Origin: Alloalcanivorax dieselolei B5
Lineage (GTDB): Bacteria > Pseudomonadota > Gammaproteobacteria > Pseudomonadales > Alcanivoracaceae
Length of the DNA: 64,000 nucleotides
Direction: 5' to 3'
Assembly: GCF_000300005.1 (NCBI RefSeq)
Contig: NC_018691.1
Span: forward strand, 1,922,001 to 1,986,000
Each line of letters opens with the position of its first letter. Positions within the stretch are counted from its first letter, which is position 1. Shown here piece after piece: positions 34,758 to 44,574 of the stretch. A program made the translations under genes and the position numbers. The notes under the pieces are model-generated. The model was not told the DNA's origin. It saw only the letters and a program-made list of their open reading frames with translations, and did no database searches.

Positions 34758-37384
34758 TGCGTGATGGCAGCCCGGCCAATGTCACCCGCCTGGCGGATTA
34801 TCTGCCGCCGGCCTATCTGGTGCCACGAACCCATCTGGACGTGGACATCCGCGACGGCCACACCCTGGTCACGGCGACCCTGACGCTGGAGCGCAATCCG
34901 GCCCGGGACGACCGGCCAGAGGACCTGGTGCTCGACGGTGAGCATCTGGAACTGTTGTCGCTGAGTCTGGACGGCGCTTCGCTGCCGGCCTCCCGCTATC
35001 GCGAAGCGGACGGCCGTCTGACCGTATTCGCGGTACCGGAGTGCTTCGAACTGACCTCGGTGGTGCGCATCGAGCCGGAAAAGAACACCGCTCTGGAGGG
35101 GCTGTATCGCTCCAATGGCATGTACTGCACGCAATGCGAGGCGGAAGGGTTCCGCCGCATCACCTGGTTCCCGGATCGTCCGGACGTTCTCAGCCGCTTC
35201 ACCACCACGGTGCGGGCCGACCGCGAGCACTACCCGCTGCTGCTGTCCAACGGTAACCCGGTAGCCAGTGGAGAAGAGCCCGAAGGCAAAGAGGAGGGCG
35301 GCCGACACTGGGTCACCTGGGAAGACCCGTTCCCCAAACCCTGCTATCTGTTCGCCCTGGTGGCCGGCGATCTGGCCTGCCTCAAGGACACCTTCACCAC
35401 CACGTCCGGGCGTGAGGTGGCGTTGCATCTGTATGCCGAACACAGGGATCTGGACAAACTCGATCACGCCATGGTGTCACTGAAAAAAGCCATGGCTTGG
35501 GATGAGCGGGTCTACGGCCGTGAGTACGACCTGGATATCTTCCAGATCGTCGCCGTCAGCCACTTCAATATGGGCGCCATGGAAAACAAGGGGCTCAACA
35601 TCTTCAACACCGCCTGTGTGCTGGCCCACCCGGCCACCACCACCGATGCCGCTTTCGAGCGGGTGGAATCGGTGGTGGCCCACGAGTATTTCCACAACTG
35701 GAGCGGCAACCGCGTCACCTGCCGGGACTGGTTCCAGCTCAGCCTCAAGGAAGGCTTCACCGTGTTCCGCGATCAGGAATTCTCCTCGGACATGAATTCG
35801 CGGGCGGTGGTGCGGGTGGAAAACGTGAACTTCCTGGTCAACCACCAGTTCCCGGAAGATCAGGGCCCGCTGGCCCACCCGGTGCGCCCGGCGCAGTATC
35901 AGAAGATCGACAATTTCTACACCCTGACCGTGTACGAAAAAGGCGCGGAAGTGGTGCGCATGCAGCATGAGTTGCTTGGCGCCAGGGACTTCCGCCGCGC
36001 CACCGATCTGTACTTCGAGCGGTTCGACGGGCAGGCGGTGACCTGTGATGATTTCGTCGCCTGCATGGAAGAAGTATCCGGACGTGACCTGAGCGGCTTC
36101 AAGCGCTGGTACAGCCAGGCCGGCACCCCCATCGTCAGCGCCGAGGACCGCTACGTGGATGGGCTCTACAGCCTGACGCTGAGCCAGCACACCCCGCCCA
36201 CCCCGGGACAGGCGGACAAGCAGCCGCTGATGATCCCGGTGAAACTGGCGCTGCTGGACCCGCAAGGCAAACCGCTGGCGCTGAACGATCAAGGCGATAC
36301 CGAAACCGTGGTGATTTTGGAGCGGGCCACGCAGACCTTTTCATTCCCGCTGCCGGTCAAGCCGACGCCCTCTCTGCTGCGTGGCTTCTCGGCACCGGTG
36401 ATCCTGCGCTACGACTTCGACGAAACCCAGCTGCAGACACTGCTGGCCCACGACAGCGACGGTTTCTGCCGCTGGGATGCCGCCCAACGCCTGTACTTCT
36501 CGGCGCTGGCGCGCATCATCGAACAGGGCGAGAGCGCCGAGCAACAACTGGAACGGCTGCGCCCGGCCCTGGAAGGGGTGATCCGGCGCGCCGCCGAGGA
36601 TCCGGCCCAGGCCGCGCTGCTTTTGACCCTGCCCACCGAGACCGCCATCGGTGACCGTCATTCACCGCTGGATCCGGCCCGGGTGCACCGCGCCGCTCAT
36701 GCTTTCAAGGTGGCGCTGGGACGGGCTCTCGGCGAGGACTGGCGGCGTCTGGCCGAGTCCCTGCGGGAACCGGAATATCGCGCCGACGGTGATGCCATGG
36801 GCAAACGCCGCCTGCGCATGCTGGCGCTGGCCTACCTGGGCCTGGCCGAAGCCGACGGTATTGCTGACTACCTGCAACGGACCTTCCGCGACGCCGCCTG
36901 CATGACCGAGGAAATCGGTGCCCTGGGCATTCTGGTGAGCAACGGCCTGGACGGCGCCGAGACGGCGCTGGAGCAGTTCGCCGAGCGCTGGCGGGACGAA
37001 GCGCTGGTGATGGACCAGTGGTTCGCGGTACAGGCGGCGGTACCCGGGCCGGCCACGGTGGCGCGGGCGAAGGCGTTGATGTCCCATCCCGCCTTCGAGT
37101 GGACCCTGCCCAACCGGGTGCGGGCGCTGATCGGCACTCTGGTCAACGGCAACCCCTCGGCATTCCACGCCGAGGATGGCAGTGGCCATCGCCTGTTCGC
37201 CGAGGCTCTGAAGACATTGGACGCCATTAATCCGCAGATCGCCGCCCGGCTCGGTAACGGCGCCGCGCGGCTGGATCGTCTGCGGGAGGACCTGTCGACG
37301 TCGCTGCGCACCGCGCTGAGCGAAGTGCGTGAAGGAGCCTCCGCCAACCTGGCGGAAGTGCTGGATCGTATTCTCGGAGCCTGA
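34757..37384 (+). CDS. pepN: Aminopeptidase N
   Basis: M1-family zinc metallopeptidase of 875 residues that removes N-terminal residues from peptides in the cytoplasm. The substrate-binding GAMEN is at 273-277, the zinc motif HEYFH at 309-313, and the third ligand Glu lies in SLKEGF 18 residues on. Domains: N-terminal beta saddle, thermolysin-like domain, small beta domain, C-terminal helical array (family layout of the E. coli enzyme). Start ATG 34757 has AAAGGAG. The stop overlaps the next start. Confidence 0.97.
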   Translation: MRDGSPANVTRLADYLPPAYLVPRTHLDVDIRDGHTLVTATLTLERNPARDDRPEDLVLDGEHLELLSLSLDGASLPASRYREADGRLTVFAVPECFELTSVVRIEPEKNTALEGLYRSNGMYCTQCEAEGFRRITWFPDRPDVLSRFTTTVRADREHYPLLLSNGNPVASGEEPEGKEEGGRHWVTWEDPFPKPCYLFALVAGDLACLKDTFTTTSGREVALHLYAEHRDLDKLDHAMVSLKKAMAWDERVYGREYDLDIFQIVAVSHFNMGAMENKGLNIFNTACVLAHPATTTDAAFERVESVVAHEYFHNWSGNRVTCRDWFQLSLKEGFTVFRDQEFSSDMNSRAVVRVENVNFLVNHQFPEDQGPLAHPVRPAQYQKIDNFYTLTVYEKGAEVVRMQHELLGARDFRRATDLYFERFDGQAVTCDDFVACMEEVSGRDLSGFKRWYSQAGTPIVSAEDRYVDGLYSLTLSQHTPPTPGQADKQPLMIPVKLALLDPQGKPLALNDQGDTETVVILERATQTFSFPLPVKPTPSLLRGFSAPVILRYDFDETQLQTLLAHDSDGFCRWDAAQRLYFSALARIIEQGESAEQQLERLRPALEGVIRRAAEDPAQAALLLTLPTETAIGDRHSPLDPARVHRAAHAFKVALGRALGEDWRRLAESLREPEYRADGDAMGKRRLRMLALAYLGLAEADGIADYLQRTFRDAACMTEEIGALGILVSNGLDGAETALEQFAERWRDEALVMDQWFAVQAAVPGPATVARAKALMSHPAFEWTLPNRVRALIGTLVNGNPSAFHAEDGSGHRLFAEALKTLDAINPQIAARLGNGAARLDRLREDLSTSLRTALSEVREGASANLAEVLDRILGA

Positions 37385-38733
37385 TGAGACGCTATCCGCT
37401 GCTCTTGCTCGCCGGGCTGGCCCTCGGGCTGGCGGTGGAGCCGGTGCGGGCGGCGGTGAGCGAGCAGGAGGCGCGGCGGCTGTCGTCGGATCTGACCCCG
37501 CTGGGCGGCGAACGGGCCGGCAATACCGAGCCGCTCTCATCGCCGCGGGCGATCCCTCCCTGGCGCGGTGAGGGCTGTCGGGTGCCGGCGGCGGATCAGC
37601 CGCTGTTGCGCATCGACGCCGACAACCTCGCCGAGTACGAGGCGGACCTGCCGCAGGGCGTGGCGGCGATGATCCGCCGCTATCCCGACAGTTTTTACCT
37701 GCCGGTCTATCGCAGCCGCCGCACCGCGACGGCGCCGGATTGGGTGTATCGCAATACCGCCGCCAACGCGGTGCGGGCGACGCTTTCCGAGCGCGGCGTT
37801 GCGGGCGCGTTCGGCGGTATCCCTTTCCCCATTCCGCACGGCGACGCCAGTGACCGTGGCCGCCAGGCGATGTGGAATCATCTGTTGCGCTGGCGTGGCG
37901 TGTTCATGGAACGCCAGTCCAGTCAGTTGTCGGTGCGCGCCAGTGGCGGCTACCGCCGCGTCAGTTCCCGGCAAAGTCTGTATTTTCCCTATTACGATGA
38001 GCGCTTCGACGCGGAGCGCATCGGGCCCCGTTATCTGTACTACTACTCGCGGATACTGGCACCGGCACGGCTGGCCGGCGGCGCGGTACTGATGTACGAC
38101 ACTCTGGATCCGGCGCGGATGCCGCGCCAGTCCTGGGGCTATGACGTGGGGCGGCAGCGTGTGCGGCGGGCGCCGGAAATCGCCTACGACGCCGTGCTGG
38201 CGGGCAGTGATGGCCTGAGCACCGTCGACGACGCGGATCTGTTCAACGGGGCATTGGACAAATACCACTGGCGTTTGCTCTATCCGCAGCCGGTGGAGCG
38301 CTTCATTCCGTACAACAATGGTTTCCCTATCGATCTGGAACGGGAGGGTGAATCCCTGCGCCCGGGGCATTTGGATCCGGCGGGGACGCGCTGGGAAAGA
38401 CACCGGGTGTGGGTGGTGGAAGGGCGCCTGCGGGAAGGCGAGCGGCACCTTTATCCGCGCCGCCGTTTCTATATCGACGAGGACAGCTGGCAGATCGCGG
38501 TGGCGGACCAGTACGACCTCAGCGGCGCGTTGTGGCGGGTCAGTCTGGCTTACAGCAAATGCTATCCCCGGCTCCCGGCGGTCTGGACCGCCCTGGATGC
38601 CTATCATGACCTGCGTGAGGGCCGCTACCATTTGCGCTTTACCGAGACCAGAGAACCCGGCGGCCTGGCGTTTCCGAAAACACTGCCGGACGAACGGGAT
38701 TTCCTGCCTTCCGCCTTGCCCGACCTGCGCTAG
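37384..38733 (+). CDS. DUF1329 family exported protein
   Basis: 449 residues, ATG overlapping the pepN stop (TGATG). A signal peptide (MRRYPLLLLAGLALGLAVEPVRA) and the DUF1329 hallmark LTPLGGERAGNTE show an exported protein related in fold to the lipoprotein-carrier (LolA/LolB-like) superfamily. It further has SSRQSLYFPYYDERFDAERIGPRYLYYYSRILAPARLAGG-type beta-rich segments and a C-terminal RRRFYIDEDSWQI typical of the family. Function unknown. Lipid or hydrocarbon handling at the outer membrane is often suggested. Confidence 0.82.
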   Translation: MRRYPLLLLAGLALGLAVEPVRAAVSEQEARRLSSDLTPLGGERAGNTEPLSSPRAIPPWRGEGCRVPAADQPLLRIDADNLAEYEADLPQGVAAMIRRYPDSFYLPVYRSRRTATAPDWVYRNTAANAVRATLSERGVAGAFGGIPFPIPHGDASDRGRQAMWNHLLRWRGVFMERQSSQLSVRASGGYRRVSSRQSLYFPYYDERFDAERIGPRYLYYYSRILAPARLAGGAVLMYDTLDPARMPRQSWGYDVGRQRVRRAPEIAYDAVLAGSDGLSTVDDADLFNGALDKYHWRLLYPQPVERFIPYNNGFPIDLEREGESLRPGHLDPAGTRWERHRVWVVEGRLREGERHLYPRRRFYIDEDSWQIAVADQYDLSGALWRVSLAYSKCYPRLPAVWTALDAYHDLREGRYHLRFTETREPGGLAFPKTLPDERDFLPSALPDLR

Positions 38734-38823
38734 GGGAAAAGCGTCGGGCGCAAACCGGGCAGGGCGGCGCGGTTCCCGATATAATCCCCCGCCGTTGTCG
38801 CCCACGAAGGAACCGGAACCCCC

Positions 38824-39831
38824 ATGCTGTATTCCCTCGCCCGTCCCCTGTTGTTTTCCCTGTCCGCCGAACGCAGCCATGATCTGACGCTGGCGGCGCT
38901 GCGCCACGGCGCCGGCAAGCTCTATCCGGGCCGGGTGCCGGACCGGCCGGTGCGGGTGATGGGGCTGGATTTTCCCAACCCGGTGGGGCTGGCGGCGGGG
39001 CTGGATAAAAACGGCGATTGCATCCGCGGCCTGGCGGATCTGGGTTTTGGTTTTCTCGAGATGGGAACGGTGACGCCACGCCCGCAGCCGGGCAATCCGC
39101 GGCCGCGTTTGTTCCGGTTGCGCCGCTCCCGGGCGGTGATCAATCGCATGGGGTTCAATAACAAAGGCGTGGATTACCTGGTGGAGGCGGTCCGTGGCAG
39201 TGGCTACAAAGGCATCCTCGGCATCAATATCGGCAAGAACAAGGACACGCCGATGGAACAGGCGGCGGACGACTACCTGCACTGCCAGCGCAAAGTTCAT
39301 GCCCTGGCCAGCTATCTGGTGGTCAACGTGTCCTCGCCGAACACACCGGGCCTGCGCGAGCTGCAGCATGGCGAAGCGTTGAACGCGCTGCTGGGAACGC
39401 TGCGCGAGGAGCAGAGCAAGCTCGACCAGCGCAATGGCTGGAAGGTGCCGCTGGTGGTCAAGATTGCCCCGGACAGCAGCGACGAGGAACTGGCGTCCAT
39501 GGCGGAAGCCTTCGTCCGTCACGGCATCGATGGCGTCTGTGTCAGCAACACCACTTTGGAACGGCCCGGTATCGCCGGCGAGCCGCACGGTGACGAGCAG
39601 GGCGGTCTCAGCGGCGCCCCGTTGAAACCGATCGCTCACCGCGCGTTGGACGTGGTCAGCCGTACTTTGAACGGCCGTGTGCCTCTGATCGCTGTCGGCG
39701 GCATCATGAACGGCGAGGACGCCCTGGAAAAACGACGTCTCGGTGCCGATCTGGTGCAGATCTACAGTGGGTTGATATATCGGGGCCCGGAACTGATCGG
39801 CGAGATCGCCCGGGCCTGGCCGAAGGGCTGA
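38824..39831 (+). CDS. pyrD: Dihydroorotate dehydrogenase (quinone), class 2
   Basis: Oxidises dihydroorotate to orotate in pyrimidine synthesis, passing electrons to quinone at the inner membrane. 335 residues with an amphipathic N-terminal quinone-tunnel segment (SLARPLLFSLSAERSHDLTL), FPNPVGLAAGLDKNGD, MGTVTPRPQPGNPRPRLFRL, NVSSPNTPGLRELQ (catalytic Ser) and KIAPD. AAGGAA precedes the ATG. rmf follows in convergent orientation, as in Pseudomonas. Confidence 0.97.
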   Translation: MLYSLARPLLFSLSAERSHDLTLAALRHGAGKLYPGRVPDRPVRVMGLDFPNPVGLAAGLDKNGDCIRGLADLGFGFLEMGTVTPRPQPGNPRPRLFRLRRSRAVINRMGFNNKGVDYLVEAVRGSGYKGILGINIGKNKDTPMEQAADDYLHCQRKVHALASYLVVNVSSPNTPGLRELQHGEALNALLGTLREEQSKLDQRNGWKVPLVVKIAPDSSDEELASMAEAFVRHGIDGVCVSNTTLERPGIAGEPHGDEQGGLSGAPLKPIAHRALDVVSRTLNGRVPLIAVGGIMNGEDALEKRRLGADLVQIYSGLIYRGPELIGEIARAWPKG

Positions 39832-39863
39832 GGCGTAAAGATCGTGAACAGGTTCTAAAGAAA

Positions 39864-39882
39864 AGGGCCCGGGTGGGGCCCT
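39864..39882. terminator. GC-rich hairpin after pyrD
   Basis: Perfect stem AGGGCCC/GGGCCCT with a 5-base loop, 33 bp after the pyrD stop. No T tract, so it is only a possible terminator, shared with the convergent rmf. Confidence 0.4.
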
Positions 39883-39967
39883 ATGGGGTCGGCACCAAGG
39901 GTGCCGGCGCTGTGGAGAACGGGTTGTTTTATCGGTTCATCATATCCGGTTCATTTCCCCCTTTTCT

Positions 39968-40174
39968 TCAGCGGAGATCCTTGAGGTTGTGGATGCCGGC
40001 GACACCCACCAGGCCATGCAATTGATCAACGTGTCCTTCCCGCCATCCGTTCAGCCAGCTGCTGCGGGCCTGCAAAGCGTCGAAGGGACAAAAGTCTTTG
40101 GATTTTCCTTTATAACCGGCCTGGTATCCGCGGCTGTAGGCCCGCTCCTCACGACTCCGTTTCTGTCTTTTCAT
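39968..40174 (-). CDS. rmf: Ribosome modulation factor
   Basis: 68-residue basic protein that dimerises 70S ribosomes into inactive 100S particles in stationary phase. MKRQKRSREERAYSRGYQAG and CPF..QARSSWLNGWREG match RMF. The Pseudomonas-like C-terminal extension (GVAGIHNLKDL) is present. The start is the ATG at 40174, because AGGA lies 8-9 bp upstream. A GTG two codons earlier is too close to it. A weak promoter (TTGTGA, 18 bp, GATATT on the minus strand) may lie in the upstream gap. Confidence 0.95.
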   Translation of the reverse strand: MKRQKRSREERAYSRGYQAGYKGKSKDFCPFDALQARSSWLNGWREGHVDQLHGLVGVAGIHNLKDLR

Positions 40175-40548
40175 GGACACTTTCCTCTTTCCTTCATCGT
40201 AGTGACTGGGAATATCCTGCTGATCCTCTCTGTGTCACAATGCGCCGCCTTCTCCGGCGGGTTGGGCGAGCCATTTATTGTCCCTGGCTCAAAGGCCCGT
40301 GATGCCGGTGGCGAACACGAGTGATCAGGTATTGGTAGTGCCTTGACCCGCGCCTGTTATCGCGCAAGCCGTTCTTCGAGTATGGGAAAGGGGGCAGCCC
40401 GTGTCGAATAACGAACGGCAATATGTGACGGCGTGGTTAAACGGATGCCGCATATTTGACGGTTTCGTGAAAGTTCGCCCATCTCCTTGATTTAGTTGAT
40501 AATTGTTTCGAGACACCAATTCGTGCAGACACCGACGAGGCATTCCCC
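40175..40548. other. Divergent promoter gap between rmf and rlmL
   Basis: 374 bp without a convincing gene. It must hold promoters for both divergent genes. The end nearest rlmL (about 40440-40520) is AT-rich and contains GATAAT at 40497-40502. No repeat family member is present here. Confidence 0.5.
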
Positions 40549-42660
40549 ATGGAGTTCGTGACCACTTGCCTGCCGGGCCTGGCCCCGCTGCTGGCCGAGG
40601 AACTGGTGGAGCTGGGCATATCCGTAACAGAGACCGGTAACGCCCATGTCATCATCGACGGGCGTCAGGAAGACGGCTTGCGGGTGTGCCTGTGGTCACG
40701 CCTGGCGGAGCGTGTGCTGCTGCCGCTGGTGACCCTGGAAATCAGCGCCGAAGAAGCCCCGGAAGCGCTGGCGGCGGCGCTGGACTGGCCGGCCCTGGTG
40801 GCGGCTGGGGCGCCCTTGTTCCTCAATCTGGAGCACGGCAAGGGCGTACGCGGCGACAACCGCATCAGTACCCGGCGGCTGGCGCGGGCGCTGCCCCCGT
40901 CACTGCGTGTTTCGGACAGTGAACTGGGGGCGTGCTGCGTCCGCGGGCGTCTGGACGAGAATCAGGCTCATTTGTGGCTGGATCTGGCCGGCACACCGCT
41001 GCACCGGCGCGGCTATCGCCTGGCCGGTGGCCGCGCGCCGCTGCGCGAGAATCTGGCGGCGGGCGTACTGAGAGCCGGTGGCTGGCATCGCCAGGATCGT
41101 CCTTCCATGTTGCTGGATCCGTTCTGCGGTAGCGGCACCCTGTTGATCGAAGCGGCCTGGATGGCCGGCGGCGTGGCGCCCGGCGCCTTGCGTCAGGACT
41201 TCGGATTCATGGCCTGGCGCGGGTGCCGGCGGGCGCTGTGGGAAGGGCTGCGCGAAGAGGCCGCCGCCACCTTGCACGACCCGCTGCCATTGCCGCCGCT
41301 GAAGGGCTTCGACGTGGACAACCGGGCCATCCAGTACGCCATGGATAACGCCGAGCGAGCCGGGGTGCGCCGCTCGCTGCACCTGGAGCGGCGCGAGCTG
41401 GGTGCCCTGCGCCAGCGGGATCTGGGCGACACCGGACTGCTGGTGACCAACCCGCCCTGGGGCGAGCGTCTGGAGGAGCGGGAGCGTTCCGCCTGGCTGC
41501 ACGCCGGTCTTGGCCGCCTGATGGGGCAAAGGGCCCCCAACTGGACCGCGGTGTTGCTGGGTACCGATGTCACCACTCTGGATCGTTGCGGCATGGAACT
41601 GCAAAGCCAGCACCGCTTGCTCAACGGGCCGCTGAAGAACTATATCCGCGTCTACCGGCCACGGCCGCCGGTGCCGGAATCGCCGCTGCGGGTGGCGCCG
41701 GAGCCCGGCTTCGCGCCGCCGGAAGGGGCGCTGCCGCTGCTGAACCGGCTGCGCAAGAACGGCAAACACCTGCGCCGCTGGCTGGAGCGCGAGGATATCC
41801 AGTCGTACCGCCTGTATGACCGTGATCTGCCGGAATTCAACGTGGCGGTGGATATTTATGGCGATCAGGCGCTGGTGCAGGAATTCAAGGCGCCGTCCTC
41901 GATTGATCCGGACAAGGCCAAGGAGCGCCGCCAGTGGGCGGTGAGCGCGGTGCGCTCGGCGCTGGCGGTGCATCGGGAGCAGGTTCATCTGCGCACCCGC
42001 GAGCGGCAGAAGGGGCACAGTCAGTATCAGAAGCTGGACAGCCGAGGCCAGTACAAGGTGGTACGCGAAGGGCGTGCCCATCTGCTGGTGAATCTCAATG
42101 ACTATCTGGATACCGGCCTGTTCCTGGATCATCGGCCGATGCGGCTGCGGCTGGCGCAGGAGTCCGCCGGCAAGCGTGTCCTGAATCTGTTCGCCTACAC
42201 CGGTGCCGCCAGTGTTCACGCTCTGGTGGGCGGCGCCCGCCGGGTGGTGACGGTGGACGCCTCGCGCCGTTATCTGGACTGGGCCGCCTGTAACCTGGCC
42301 TTGAACGGCTTTTCCAGTGACGCTCACCCGCTGGAGCGGGCGGATGTAATGAGCTGGCTGGAAACCTGCCGCGAACAGTTCGATGTGGTGTTCTGTGATC
42401 CGCCCACGTTTTCCAATAACAAAAGCCGCCAGGACTTCGTGGTCCAGGAGCATCACGGCGAATTGATCCGCCGTATTCTCAAACGGCTCGAGCCCGGTGG
42501 TGTCTTGTACTTCTCCTGCAACTTCCGCCGTTTCGAGCTGGATGAAAGCATTCGTCGCTGGTACCAGGTGGAAGACCTTACCCAATGGAGCACCCCGGAG
42601 GACTTCCGCCGCCACGGGCTGCATCGTTGCTTCGCCATCCGTCACGGGGAAACGCCATGA
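40549..42660 (+). CDS. rlmL: 23S rRNA methyltransferase RlmKL (m2G2445 and m7G2069)
   Basis: Fused enzyme of 703 residues, the E. coli length. Order: THUMP RNA-binding domain, N-terminal methyltransferase (RlmL) with DPFCGSGTLLIEAAW and NPPWGERL, a linker, then the C-terminal methyltransferase (RlmK) with VLNLFAYTGAASVHALVGGA and FCDPPTFSNNK. Methylates helix 74/89 bases during 50S assembly. GAGG precedes the ATG. Neighbours rmf and pyrD are conserved in pseudomonads. Overlaps the next gene by 4 bp (ATGA). Confidence 0.96.
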   Translation: MEFVTTCLPGLAPLLAEELVELGISVTETGNAHVIIDGRQEDGLRVCLWSRLAERVLLPLVTLEISAEEAPEALAAALDWPALVAAGAPLFLNLEHGKGVRGDNRISTRRLARALPPSLRVSDSELGACCVRGRLDENQAHLWLDLAGTPLHRRGYRLAGGRAPLRENLAAGVLRAGGWHRQDRPSMLLDPFCGSGTLLIEAAWMAGGVAPGALRQDFGFMAWRGCRRALWEGLREEAAATLHDPLPLPPLKGFDVDNRAIQYAMDNAERAGVRRSLHLERRELGALRQRDLGDTGLLVTNPPWGERLEERERSAWLHAGLGRLMGQRAPNWTAVLLGTDVTTLDRCGMELQSQHRLLNGPLKNYIRVYRPRPPVPESPLRVAPEPGFAPPEGALPLLNRLRKNGKHLRRWLEREDIQSYRLYDRDLPEFNVAVDIYGDQALVQEFKAPSSIDPDKAKERRQWAVSAVRSALAVHREQVHLRTRERQKGHSQYQKLDSRGQYKVVREGRAHLLVNLNDYLDTGLFLDHRPMRLRLAQESAGKRVLNLFAYTGAASVHALVGGARRVVTVDASRRYLDWAACNLALNGFSSDAHPLERADVMSWLETCREQFDVVFCDPPTFSNNKSRQDFVVQEHHGELIRRILKRLEPGGVLYFSCNFRRFELDESIRRWYQVEDLTQWSTPEDFRRHGLHRCFAIRHGETP

Positions 42661-42893
42661 CCGTCAAGCTTTACACCACCTTGGGATGCCATTTGTGCGA
42701 GCGGGCCCGGGACATGCTGTTGACCGTGGATCCGGTGCTGGCCATCGAGGCCGTCGACATCGCCGAGGACGACGATTTGATCGCCCGGTACGGTGAGCGG
42801 ATCCCGGTCTTGCGCCGGGGGGATCAGGAACTGGCCTGGCCATTCGGACTGCTGGACGTGCGTGCGTTTCTGATGGGGGAACGGCTGGCCTGA
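42657..42893 (+). CDS. Glutaredoxin-like protein (DUF836 type)
   Basis: 78 residues, thioredoxin fold: VKLYTTLGCHLCERARDML has a CxxC (Cys-His-Leu-Cys), followed by EAVDIAEDDDLIARYGERIPVLRR with the cis-Pro loop. Typical of the short glutaredoxin-like family often next to rlmL or fused to other genes. Starts inside the rlmL stop (ATGA), so translationally coupled. Redox partner unknown. Confidence 0.88.
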   Translation: MTVKLYTTLGCHLCERARDMLLTVDPVLAIEAVDIAEDDDLIARYGERIPVLRRGDQELAWPFGLLDVRAFLMGERLA

Positions 42894-42934
42894 GGGGGCT
42901 TGGAGAAATGAATTCGGAGAGTGCTACAAGGCCG

Positions 42935-42961
42935 CTGTAGGAGCTTGCCTTGCAAGCGAAT
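42935..42961. repeat. Single REP-like unit
   Basis: One forward copy (CTGTAGGAGC...GCGAAT, core TTGCCTTGCAA) lies in the gap between the convergent glutaredoxin-like and tatD genes. No inverted partner is visible. Confidence 0.85.
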
Positions 42962-42992
42962 TGGATTTTGATTTAAGCCCCCACGGCGGCTA

Positions 42993-43823
42993 CTAGGCCG
43001 CCGGCCAATCCCGCTGCAAAAACGCCAGAGTATTGGCCAGGGTTTGCTGGGCCAGGGCTTGCGTCGTTTCGCCCCGCAGGGTCGCCACCCGTTCGCCGAT
43101 CCAGGGCAGCAGGCAGGGTTCATTGCGTCGTTTTTTCGCCGGAGGCTCCGGCAGGTCCCGTGGCAACAGGTAAGGCGCGTCGGTTTCCAGCAGCAGCCGG
43201 TTGCCGGGAATGTGCGGCACCAGTTCGGCCAGTTCCCGGCCGCGCCGTTCGTCGCAGACCCAGCCGGTGATGCCGATGAAGCAATCCAGGTCCAGGTAGT
43301 CGAACAGGGGCCGGCGCTGGTCGGTGAAACAGTGCACCACGACAGCGGGCAAACGGTCCCGCCAGGCCTTGAGCATCGGCAGGAAGCGATCATGGGCGTC
43401 CCGCTGATGCAAAAACACCGGCTTGTTCAGCCCGGCGGCCAGTGCCAGCTGCGCTTCGAACGCTTTTTCCTGATCCGGGCGCGGGGAGAAATCCCGATTA
43501 AAGTCCAGGCCCATCTCGCCAGCCGCCGCCACCGCCGGTTGCTCCAGCAGTTCCCGTAATTCCGACAGGACCTCGTCGTTACAGAAGCGGGCACTATGCG
43601 GGTGCAGGCCGGCGGTACAGAGCAGGCCCTGATCGGGGTAGCGTTGGCACAGCGCCAGCGCTTGCCGGGATTCCTCGACGTTGGTGCCGGTCAGCAGCAG
43701 GCGGTTGACGCCGGCCTGCCGGGCCCGTTGTAGTACCGCTTCACGGTCGTCAGCGAACTGGCGATCGGTGAGGTTGACGCCGATGTCCGCCCATTCACAC
43801 TCAGTGGATCCCGGCATGCTCAT
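42993..43823 (-). CDS. tatD: TatD family metal-dependent deoxyribonuclease
   Basis: 276 residues. DIGVNLTDRQFADDR at the start, GLHPHSA, GEMGLDFNRDFSPRPDQEKAFEAQL, VFLHQRDAHDRFLPML, VHCFTD, and LLLETDAPYLLPRDL are the TatD signature in order, with the His/Asp/Glu metal ligands intact. These enzymes act as 3'-5' exonucleases in DNA repair or quality control. No tatABC here. The ATG overlaps the upstream DUF1499 stop by 4 bp, so the two are coupled. Confidence 0.93.
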   Translation of the reverse strand: MSMPGSTECEWADIGVNLTDRQFADDREAVLQRARQAGVNRLLLTGTNVEESRQALALCQRYPDQGLLCTAGLHPHSARFCNDEVLSELRELLEQPAVAAAGEMGLDFNRDFSPRPDQEKAFEAQLALAAGLNKPVFLHQRDAHDRFLPMLKAWRDRLPAVVVHCFTDQRRPLFDYLDLDCFIGITGWVCDERRGRELAELVPHIPGNRLLLETDAPYLLPRDLPEPPAKKRRNEPCLLPWIGERVATLRGETTQALAQQTLANTLAFLQRDWPAA

Positions 43824-44398
43824 CCGGCGCCTTGCCCCTGAACCGGTGTCAGGTCGCCCAGCCGTTCCTCAAGCCGCTCACGCAGGTCCTCCACCCGGCG
43901 CCGGTTGGCGCCGAAATCGTAGTATCCGACCCGGGACGCGGAGCGCACTTCAATACCGCCATTCTCGTGCACATAGAAAGTGACGTCATCAACGAAGCGA
44001 AGCACGCGGCTGGTGAAACGGGCTTGCAAGCGGGCTGGCCCAACCTGCTCAAAACTGACACGGGGCAGGGTGGCCAGCACGTCGCTCAGCAGTTTGAGAC
44101 TGCCGGCACGATCGGCGTAGCCGGGAAGAGGTTCCACCCGATGCCGTTCATCCGTGGCCAGGCTGGACACGCAATTGGGCGAGGACGGGCAGGGCGCTAG
44201 CAAACGGGTATCGTTCATGGCAAAGCTACTCAGCAATAACAAACCACAGGCACAGAGAACACGGCGGACATGCCGTGAGAGAACCCGTGATGCGCCCCCG
44301 GCGCTTGGCATCCGCTGGGACGCCCGACCCTCCCTGGCACGTCGACTGATGTCGCCGTTATCACTGTGCTTATCCTTGGTCCTGACCGTCCTGTTCAT
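43820..44398 (-). CDS. DUF1499 family protein
   Basis: Up to 192 residues. The core LAPCPSSPNCVSSLATD starts a DUF1499 domain that continues through VDDVTFYVHENGGIEVRSASRVGYYDFGANRRRVEDLRERL. Before it lies a single hydrophobic segment (VLCACGLLLLSSFA) that may anchor or export the protein. The start at 44398 is favoured by GGAG upstream, but it adds a 45-residue basic tail, and internal ATGs at 44311 or 44218 are possible. Function unknown. Confidence 0.78.
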   Translation of the reverse strand: MNRTVRTKDKHSDNGDISRRAREGRASQRMPSAGGASRVLSRHVRRVLCACGLLLLSSFAMNDTRLLAPCPSSPNCVSSLATDERHRVEPLPGYADRAGSLKLLSDVLATLPRVSFEQVGPARLQARFTSRVLRFVDDVTFYVHENGGIEVRSASRVGYYDFGANRRRVEDLRERLEERLGDLTPVQGQGAG

Positions 44399-44574
44399 GG
44401 AGGCTCCGTCTCATGGTGCTTCCCATGGTGCCTCCATGGCGTCTACGGAAGGTCATGGCCTTTCATTCCCTGGCCATCAATGTGGCGACAACAGGACCAC
44501 AGGTGCCATGGAGAAAACGCAAATGCGTGCGTAGTCTAACCGGCACTAATGCATTTTGTCTCTTCGGGGGCGAC

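Noticed and set aside
37537-39639. 700-codon minus-strand frame opposite DUF1329 and pyrD
   Set aside because: It spans two real genes and their gap, with Arg/His/Gln-rich composition.
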